This document shows, one piece after another, positions 19,770 through 26,232 of a stretch of DNA of 26,232 bases (position 1 is the stretch's first letter; every line of letters starts with the position of its first letter). Source of the stretch: Leucogyrophana mollusca (taxonomy: Eukaryota > Basidiomycota > Agaricomycetes > Boletales); NCBI GenBank assembly GCA_021014945.1, contig MU266652.1, positions 1-26,232 on the forward strand. The letters run 5' to 3'. A program made the translations under genes and the position numbers. The notes below the pieces were generated by a model, which was not told where the DNA came from, made no database searches, and was given only the letters and a program-made list of their open reading frames with translations.

Positions 19770-20577
19770 AGGATCCGTTATTCTTCCACAAAGATGCCCA
19801 CGCATGTCGCGGAGATGGGATGGTGCACGCGCTGCAGAACAGTGATTGTTCTGTCTTCTTCCCACCTCGGCGCCTAAGCTGAACGTCTGAAAAACCAAGT
19901 CAAGGTAGGGTGACTCAATTTGAAGTCCCGGAGTTCCCAACAAGTAGGCGGACGAGTGATGTGCGGTAGAATCTATTATTATTAGTATAATAATACAGAG
20001 TCATCATTGATTCATTCCCATGATCAGTTTTTCGACGATTCAGTATGCGCTTCATTGCACGAGGTGATAGTTGAAAGGCGGGAGAGGGATATATCAAGAA
20101 GCAGTGGCCGATGCAGACGGGACCCTATTCACTGAATTTGATCGCCGGTTGCCTGTGCTAGGACTCCGACGAGTGTCCGCACCCATTGTGAATCAGAGCG
20201 TGCGCGAAGATTGCACATCACCGCTCTCACGAGATTAATGTCACCCGTCCCTGCTCACCGTCGAGGGGCGCGGTAACCGCGATATCGCCATTGATCAGTA
20301 TTTTGAGCGCGCCCTGGCATCAAAATCCGGGCACCCGAGATTCCTTGCTCCCTGCGTACGGTCAAGCACAAGGCCTTCGCATATATCGAATCAGGCCATA
20401 GGCAACCACCATGTACAGGAAGGGTTCCCCCCAAAACAAATGAGATGAAGAATGGGGGAAACATTGAATGATTGAAACTAACTGGTGGTGCGAAAATGAT
20501 TGTCACAGGCACATGATTACGTCACGTCGCGTTCGTGACATTGGGGCCAGTCGTTGACCACCGGGATGTTGAGGCGG
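19770..20577. other. Spacer upstream of LysM copy B
   Basis: No gene is recognised. A small AT-only hairpin with eight-base arms (19977-19984 and 19988-19995, loop GTA) is present. The right end borders the hAT-like element. Confidence 0.35.
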
Positions 20578-20585
20578 GTCACCTC
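20578..20585 (+). repeat. Target-site duplication, left copy
   Basis: GTCACCTC directly precedes the left inverted repeat and is identical to 21407-21414. Confidence 0.8.
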
Positions 20586-20617
20586 AGGCCCCCTGAAGCT
20601 CCCTATTATGTTCGGCC
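20586..20617 (+). repeat. Left terminal inverted repeat of the hAT-like element
   Basis: Thirty-two bases, the exact reverse complement of 21375-21406. Confidence 0.9.
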
Positions 20618-20638
20618 GTCCAGACCCCCCCAAATCGG

Positions 20639-21370
20639 CCTCAAATACGCAAAGATCTGGGGCTCAAATACGCAAAGTCGGACAGTGTTTGGTCACGTGC
20701 GCCCACGTGGCCCCTCCCCGGCGTCGCCCGCGCGCACCTCGGCAACCCCCGGCGTCCAACAGCGAGGCGCGCTCGTCGGCGGCGGTGGCGTCGTCGTGGG
20801 GGCGCGTGGCGAGAGCGCTCGACGAAACCAATTTCCTGGGGCGCCCAAGACGCCCCCCGACCCGCTGGGCCAGGTTTCAGGGCAGGCGCCCAAGAGAACT
20901 TTTGTTGACAATTCGATCTTTGAAGCACTTCACTGTACATTACAATCCGAATACTACTTTTTTCCCTTGTGCTGTCTTCTAGGCATCCATCCACCCGGAA
21001 TCCTCAACTTGGGCGGCTGGTCAGAGTTGAACTCGGCAGCTCCTATCCCCCCTGAATCAGTGGGATAAGATCACTATAACTTGAATGAAGCTGCACATTC
21101 CGTATGCGGCGTATCTGTCAAGGAAGTTTCAGGATCCAACCACATGGCCCTTACGGCAGAAGAATGAAAGCACTTACTGTGAATGTGAGGACCATGCTTA
21201 GCACCCGCCAAGGTGACCAGACCCACCTGTGTCCCGATGGTGGGCCGGCCCTCAACCTCTCAAATACGCAAAAGATCGACAAACCTTTGGCGAAATTAGC
21301 CATCGCTGGGCCTCAAATACGCGCTTTTGGGACAAGGAAATTGAAGTTTTCCGGCCTCAAATACGCAAAA
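20639..21370 (+). repeat. Five dispersed copies of CTCAAATACGC, all in one direction
   Basis: Copies begin at about 20640, 20663, 21259, 21312 and 21356. Four continue with AAA, while the one at 21312 continues GCTTTT. Two lie just inside the left arm and three inside the right arm, but all point the same way rather than being inverted. They could be subterminal binding sites for the transposase. Confidence 0.8.
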
Positions 21371-21374
21371 TTTT

Positions 21375-21406
21375 GGCCGAACATAATAGGGAGCTTCAGG
21401 GGGCCT
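21375..21406 (-). repeat. Right terminal inverted repeat of the hAT-like element
   Basis: Thirty-two bases, the exact reverse complement of 20586-20617. Confidence 0.9.
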
Positions 21407-21414
21407 GTCACCTC
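21407..21414 (+). repeat. Target-site duplication, right copy
   Basis: GTCACCTC directly follows the right inverted repeat and is identical to 20578-20585. Confidence 0.8.
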
Positions 21415-21869
21415 CAAGTGAGCAAGTCCTGTGTGTGCTCGGCAAGAGTGTGCATTTCCCATGATGTTGAACCCATTATCTAGCTATAGAGGATACGCAC
21501 TGCCATGCTTGTAATGGCCAACAGCCTTGGGCAGACAACTCCGTCCGGGCTTTTGGGTCTTCGGATATTTCCGCTTCGACCTTTATCAAGTTGTCTGTGG
21601 ACCTTGCTGTTTCGCAACGAATATCCCTTTATCCCTCTGGTGACGCCCGCCTCAATGCCTGCTTTGTGTTCAATGAGCTGCAAGGCCCTTTGTACCTGTG
21701 GCGACCTGAAAGCCCTTTCTGCTTCATGGGAGTCATGCCCGGGTCACTTCGTCCACGGTGACTCTACAAAATGGTACGCTCTCCGCTAATACCTGTATCA
21801 TCCCTTCTCTATCAGATATCTTATCTTCACCTTGCGTATACCCCCAGAAACTCGTATCACATTACTCTT
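21415..21869. other. Upstream region of the orphan gene
   Basis: The 455 bases between the hAT-like element and the chosen ATG at 21870 hold a 94-codon frame (21505-21789) without motifs. An in-frame ATG at 21771 could extend the next protein by 33 residues. No clear TATA box is seen. Confidence 0.35.
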
Positions 21870-24534
21870 ATGTCTCAGAACGACAATTCAACGACAAAAC
21901 CTGTATTCACTGGGTCGTGTGCATCAGATACCCGATCGTCTTTCACTCCAGTAGAATCCCCGGTATACGTCTTCCCGTCCATGTCGTATGCGTCCAAACC
22001 CAAAGAGAACGATGGCGCCACCCCGAGCACCTTCCACGCAGCCCGTCATGTCTGCAACCCCTCTTCGCACCACACTTACGATTACTCCGATGCCCCGACA
22101 CCTGTTCTCGCTTTCGACGGGGACACGGCGGAGGATACATTCGACGCCACTCGTACAGAGGAGCTTCTTTACGATCCTATGTCGGCTTCCACACAGAGCC
22201 TCCCGGCAACAATCCTCCCTGAGCTTGTGCAACCCTTCGAGAGCCCATCTCGGCAGCCCGGAGAAAATGGCGGGGAGGAGGAAACCAAAGTTGCAGGCCA
22301 ACTTCTGCAAGATACCTCGGATGAAATCATGGCGGGTTTTCGGCGGTCAGATGGGCGATATTCTGCAGTGGCAAAAGGCAAATGGAAAGCTCGCCCTGAA
22401 GTTGATTCCCCCGCCGTTGATTCGGTCGAAGGCAAAGAGAAGGAACCTGACGTGCCTGGCGTGTCTCGGCGGTACGCGGCCGATGTAAGTGTATCTCTGT
22501 GTTCTAATAGTCTATCAACTGACGGCTCCTTGCACATACATTGGTGATATACTGTAGTCGACCAACGGCTGGGTCACGCACAACGAACCTATCCTTAAAG
22601 AATACGCAGATCGCCAGGTATCTCCGCCACTAGGCAGGAGAGTTAATGTTTCCGTGCGTCACCACTGCCCCCTTTTTATGCATCACATCCCCTCCACTAT
22701 CGCGTTCTCATGAGCGGAAATCTAATGTTATCGTGTCGTTTTACAGCTTAACAATCCCTCTCAGTTCATTGAGGGCTCACTTCAACTACTTGTCAACCGT
22801 AACAATGAGCCTGCCAATGATGATACATCACGTCAGCTCCGGCCCCAGCTTCTCGAGAACTTCACAGACGTACATCGCTGGGCGGAAGAGTACTTTCGTG
22901 CTAGACTTGGGATGGGAGTTCATAGCGTGGGGCACGACGTCCCCGTAGTGAGCATGGCAGTCATTTTGTGGCCCTCGTCACGCTCCTAACTTTTCCGGTG
23001 CTTATTGCAGCTCCTGACAATAATTGCGAACAATTTCTACGAGGCGCACATGTACCTCACAGACCGGATCTGTGAGGCTGCGATCCGAAATATGCGCACT
23101 CGCGGTGGCGCCTCTCTCGATGTCGAGGATTTTGCGTTTGGTTTTGGTGCGTGGATCGTGCTCCTTTATATCTTTTTGAAGGCTTAACGTCCGGCGTGGA
23201 TGTCTCGTAGATCTTTCATTGAGCCAAGAGATGCCGTTTGTAGTGGAGTCAAGCTCTCGTATAAGAGACACGATCGAACAACACAGACGTGTGTGTCATC
23301 TATTACCATTCGTATCGCTATTTATCGTTCAACAGCTCGCTCGCCTGTGGATATCCCCCCGCCTCAAAGTACCACCACACGTTCGGGCCGACAGTCAAAG
23401 ATGTCCAAGCAGGCTCGGGCAGCTGCAAAAGAAGACCACGAGAAGCAGACAAAGGCTAAGCAGCGCGAGCGCGAGAAGCAGAAAAAGCAAGCGGAGGAGG
23501 GTCAGCAACAAAACCAAGTTACGCCTGTTCAAGTGGCCAGACGCGCCCGCGCCCGCGGACGAGCACAATCGACTCCAGATCCACCTGTGACTGCTTCGTC
23601 CACTGCCGGGGCTGTCCTTCGCACTCCGTCAGCTGCTGTGTACCACACTCCAAACCATGGTCTCTCAGGTGAGCAGGACCCTGGGATCATTCCCCAGTTA
23701 GTGCCCGGCATGATATGCCATGCCTGTGGGAGGGTCGTTCCTCACTCAGCAGAGGATGTGACATCACTTCCCGGTACAACTTCAGGATCACATCCGTCGA
23801 GATCTCAGAGAAACACCTCCAGGCAAACGCCTACCTCCAACCTAAGTCTTCCGCCTCTTAATGCAGAGCCCCTAGCCTCCACCACCCAAACGCCCGCTAG
23901 TCCCAGGCTTCCAGAGCTGCGGTTGCATTTCAGGGCTGCGCAGACCTCCTCACTGTCAACGCCGAGCCTCTTGCCTGCATTCGATGAAACTACCGAAACA
24001 GAGGTCACGCAGATTCCCCGTCTGAGGATCGTTTTGCCCAAGCTTAATAAAGGCTCAATAGAATCATCGCAAACTGGAATCGGGGGTAACGGAGATAGGT
24101 TCGCGATTATCGACGCCCCGGCGGCTGCCTGTCGATTCCAAGGTGCACAACCGCCACTGTCCATTGGTAAGGGTGAACGAGGGAGTGAGAGGGGAGCGAG
24201 GAGACACACTAGAGGAGGCCAGGACCGAGGAGGCGCCCGAGGCGATATCGGTGCAACCGGCTTCTCGAGAGCGGACGATGATGCTAGTCCGCAAGAATTC
24301 TCTCCCATAAACGCAAATGCGTCCGAGGGGACTCCATTTTGCGCCGCCGCAGCTTCGACGGAACCGAGGGGCGCACCTGATAGCGACCAGCCTTCAGGTG
24401 TAATGGTTGGTGGTACTTCGGACCGAGCCATTCGGGATATGGGAGTGATAACTGTCGCGAATGGGTCCCGGCGGAATGTTCAGACCAGACAGACCAAGAA
24501 ACGAAAGCTTGGCTTAGAGGATGAGTTGGTGTAG
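21870..24534 (+). CDS. Orphan protein with a conserved-looking central region and a basic, disordered C-terminal half
   Basis: Proposed exons: 21870-22484, 22558-22617, 22747-22947, 23011-23146, 23211-23288 and 23336-24534, joining to 762 aa with GT-AG introns in consistent phase. Residues 1-205 are acidic/Ser/Pro-rich. About 206-340 looks folded (NGWVTHNEPILKEYADRQ, FTDVHRWAEEYFRARLGMG, ANNFYEAHMYLTDRICEAAI). From about 386 comes a Lys/Gln/Glu-rich basic stretch (KQREREKQKKQAEE), then a lone CHAC pair (Cys491, Cys494), Thr/Pro-rich sequence, a Gly/Arg-rich segment and a C-terminal KKRK (751-754) that could be a nuclear signal. I recognise no family. The 47-bp intron at 23289-23335 is inferred because it links exon 5 to the long last frame. 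The last exon could contain unrecognised introns (a GTAAGG lies near 24165), and the protein could be two genes. Confidence 0.6.
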
Positions 24535-24804
24535 GGGCGAGAGGTGAGATGGAGGGGTATATCCTGTGCCCGTGTCTTGCGTTATACTGTACGACGTAGA
24601 CTGTAATGGATGCATGCTTGCGTGGGAGCTCATGGAGCATAGGTTGCGTGCACACAGATAACGTCAAGTGGGGGTGTCGGGTCCAGGGGTCGTGCGAGAG
24701 GTTTATTCAAAATCATTGGGTCGCCTGTGTAGCATGACGTTGTAACTCGGATTCATGCCCCTCGTCCTCGCCCCACCGCTATAGGATTTTGCTGTCGCTC
24801 TGGC
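24535..24804. other. Convergent 3' flank
   Basis: Presumed 3' untranslated sequence of the orphan gene facing the end of the truncated membrane-protein gene. Nothing else is seen. Confidence 0.35.
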
Positions 24805-25404
24805 CTACCCCACTGGATAAAGAGTGGGAAAGGGTGTTGACAAGTTGACAGGGAACCTGAGGTCGACACCGTTTGTGGGAACGCAACCCCTATTCTTAGG
24901 TGTGAAATTCTCCAAAGTCTGTAGATGAAAAAACACTGTCTCCACGTCGGTTAATAGCAAGCAAACGACTTAAGAGAATCCTTACTCTGACTAGAAAAGG
25001 GAGCAATGTACTGATTCCTGCAGCAATTTCCATGGAAGTGGGAATGGTCTCGAGAGCTCCGAGGTCGTCATACGCTGTGATGGCTACAAACCATAGATCC
25101 GCAGTCAAACAACCCATGTGCATGGACAACATAGCGCTGGCGCGAGTTGTCATAAGAGCAATGATAAGGTGGAGACCGACTTACAATACAATTGCAACCT
25201 GTAGAAAGATTGTGATTAGTCCGTGAAGCACGATTGAGGGAAGAAATGAATCACCATGCATTTAGAGACCCAGGGGTCTTTGCGGAACATACTGTAATAG
25301 ATACATACCTGAAGGGTCGCGAAACCAAAAAATATGGCGGCAATGACAACGCCGGAAAGTACGGGTGCGATGGTCTGCTTCGGGATAGAAGATGCTGCGT
25401 CCAT
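24805..25404 (-). pseudogene. Truncated DUF6534-type membrane protein gene (N-terminal part only)
   Basis: Exons in transcript order: 25404-25255, 25198-25185 (14 bases), 25136-24986, and a doubtful last exon 24918-24805. The first part, about 105 residues, has a membrane helix (SGVVIAAIFFGFATLQVCIYY), then MFRKDPWVSKCM, then ADLWFVAITAYDDLGALETI and a further hydrophobic segment ending FLVR. From memory this is the start of a large basidiomycete family of about 300-aa multi-helix proteins whose later part is DUF6534. In the family a helix with FFxxRIW should follow. Here, after the next possible splice, the frame gives a non-hydrophobic tail (TLENFTPKNRGCVPTNG) and a stop at 24805-24807; without that splice it stops at 24896. 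Either way most of the protein is missing, so it is probably a broken copy. An in-frame Met ten codons upstream (25434) could be the start. Confidence 0.55.
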
Positions 25405-26232
25405 GGATGGGGTATGGCCTTTGAACATCAGCAATGTCTTATACCGTATACACCGCCTGTTTGACCAGCTTGATGCTTTGTCTCGGCCAGCTCCGCGATT
25501 TTTTGACAGAACGAGATGGGCCTCTCAAAATCACCCCAGGGTGATCTAGGGTCGTGTATTCTTGTACGATACTTCCCATGTGGGGGGGGCCTATATGCAA
25601 CTTGTAAGTAGTCGGTAAACGAAGACACACTGCATGTACGAGTGAAATCCTATCATATGGGCGACAGAAACACTCTGCCCTCGCAGCAAAGGGTATAAGG
25701 ATGCTGATTACTGCGAGCTTGATGTGAGCGAAGAGCGAAAGGCGTTGCATGCCCCAGCGGCCGCAATCCACATATATGCTGTCAGAAATCCTGTGTGCAC
25801 TAAGGTGACGTATTGAGAAAACATCCTTGATCTTCTAACCATAGCTGTGGCCCATACACACAGCCCACATCACAAAAATGGAAGATTTTCGATCAACCTT
25901 TGTACTGATATTATATAGTGCGGAATTAACAAAATATGTAAAATTATGCTATTTGGTTTCACATCAGTTTAACTGACAATATAAAGGAATCGCCCTAGGC
26001 CAACTTGTATCATCGTGGGGATGACGTGGCCTTCCTCAGATTTAGGTAGTAAGTTGCCATAAAGTGTCAGCTTCGCCCCACCTCATATCATTCCAGCATT
26101 TACAACTAGATAGACAGTTCTTAGGCAACAGTAACTAGATGGGTATGTTTGCCGATCTACATACTTATACCAGCTCAAGGTCCAAAGGTGGCTTATTGCC
26201 AGTGCAATTACCATATTTCTCATGTCGAGATT
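25405..26232. other. Right-hand end of window, no gene recognised
   Basis: A 110-codon minus-strand frame (25439-25771) starts with a hydrophobic stretch but matches nothing I know and overlaps the likely promoter of the truncated membrane-protein gene. From about 25890 the sequence is AT-rich. Nothing else is supported. Confidence 0.35.

Larger units (their letters stand above)
20586..21406. mobile_element. Non-autonomous hAT-like transposon with 8-bp target duplication
   Basis: Perfect 32-base inverted repeats occupy 20586-20617 and 21375-21406, beginning AGGCCCCCTGAAGC. The bases just outside are identical direct octamers, GTCACCTC at 20578-20585 and 21407-21414, a clean 8-bp target-site duplication as made by hAT transposases. 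The 821-bp inside shows no transposase domain; a 177-codon frame (20535-21068) starts outside the element and is low-complexity GC-rich sequence, so it is not a gene. Five subterminal copies of CTCAAATACGC follow the ends. Between about 20700 and 20880 the DNA is very GC-rich. Identical arms and an intact duplication suggest a fairly recent insertion. A TIR starting one base further out with CAGG is also possible and would shorten the duplication to TCACCT. Confidence 0.85.

Noticed and set aside
20535..21068. 177-codon frame across the left half of the hAT-like element
   Set aside because: It starts outside the element, crosses the inverted repeat and is mostly GC-driven Arg/Pro/Gly sequence.
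20639..21370. CRISPR-like spacing of CTCAAATACGC repeats
   Set aside because: Spacing is irregular, the motif is short and the copies lie inside a transposon with inverted ends in a eukaryotic genome.
23669..23697. GTGAGC...CAG segment inside the last exon of the orphan gene
   Set aside because: Only 29 bases, too short for a fungal intron, and the frame stays open through it.

Overview
The window looks like genomic DNA of a filamentous basidiomycete, most likely an agaricomycete. Four things point there: intron-rich genes with short introns of about 47-94 bp and GT-AG ends, protein families typical of mushroom-forming fungi (A1 aspartic protease, HET-domain protein, F-box/LRR protein, multi-exon P450, LysM proteins, a DUF6534-type membrane protein), a Plavaka-like transposase end, and non-autonomous DNA transposons between genes. 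No rRNA, tRNA, CRISPR array, operon or bacterial signal was found. Species cannot be named from sequence alone.

Layout. 1-252: 3' end of a Plavaka/KDZ-type transposase ORF, cut by the window edge. 910-1845 (+): NAD(P)-binding Rossmann protein, three exons. 2339-3949 (-): secreted pepsin-like aspartic protease, seven exons, convergent with the previous gene. 5269-6087 (+): intronless Ser/Pro-rich protein of unknown role. 6377-7843 (-): HET-domain protein. 8540-9168: a 629-bp element with inverted ends and TA flanks (Tc1/mariner-pogo type). 9387-11237 (-): F-box protein. About 12052-12831 (-): a broken, unrecognised coding remnant, followed by three copies of a 19-bp tandem repeat. 13777-16107 (+): complete cytochrome P450, twelve exons, 510 aa. 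16470-17138 and 18989-19638 (both -): two close paralogues encoding secreted proteins with two LysM modules, same five-exon structure. 20586-21406: an 821-bp element with perfect 32-bp inverted ends and an 8-bp duplication, hAT-like, with subterminal repeats. 21870-24534 (+): 762-aa protein of unknown function, six exons. 24805-25404 (-): truncated member of the DUF6534-type membrane-protein family.

The genes do not form one obvious pathway. The protease and the two LysM proteins carry signal peptides and would act outside the cell. The P450 would sit on the ER membrane. HET and F-box proteins belong to large, lineage-expanded families involved in nonself recognition and protein turnover. This mix, plus transposon ends and broken genes, fits an accessory, rearranging region rather than a biosynthetic cluster. 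The best candidates for new observations are the two short transposons and the shared promoter block of the LysM pair. I found no convincing evidence of a wholly new system. All exon structures were deduced by eye from splice sites, reading phase and family knowledge, without transcript data.
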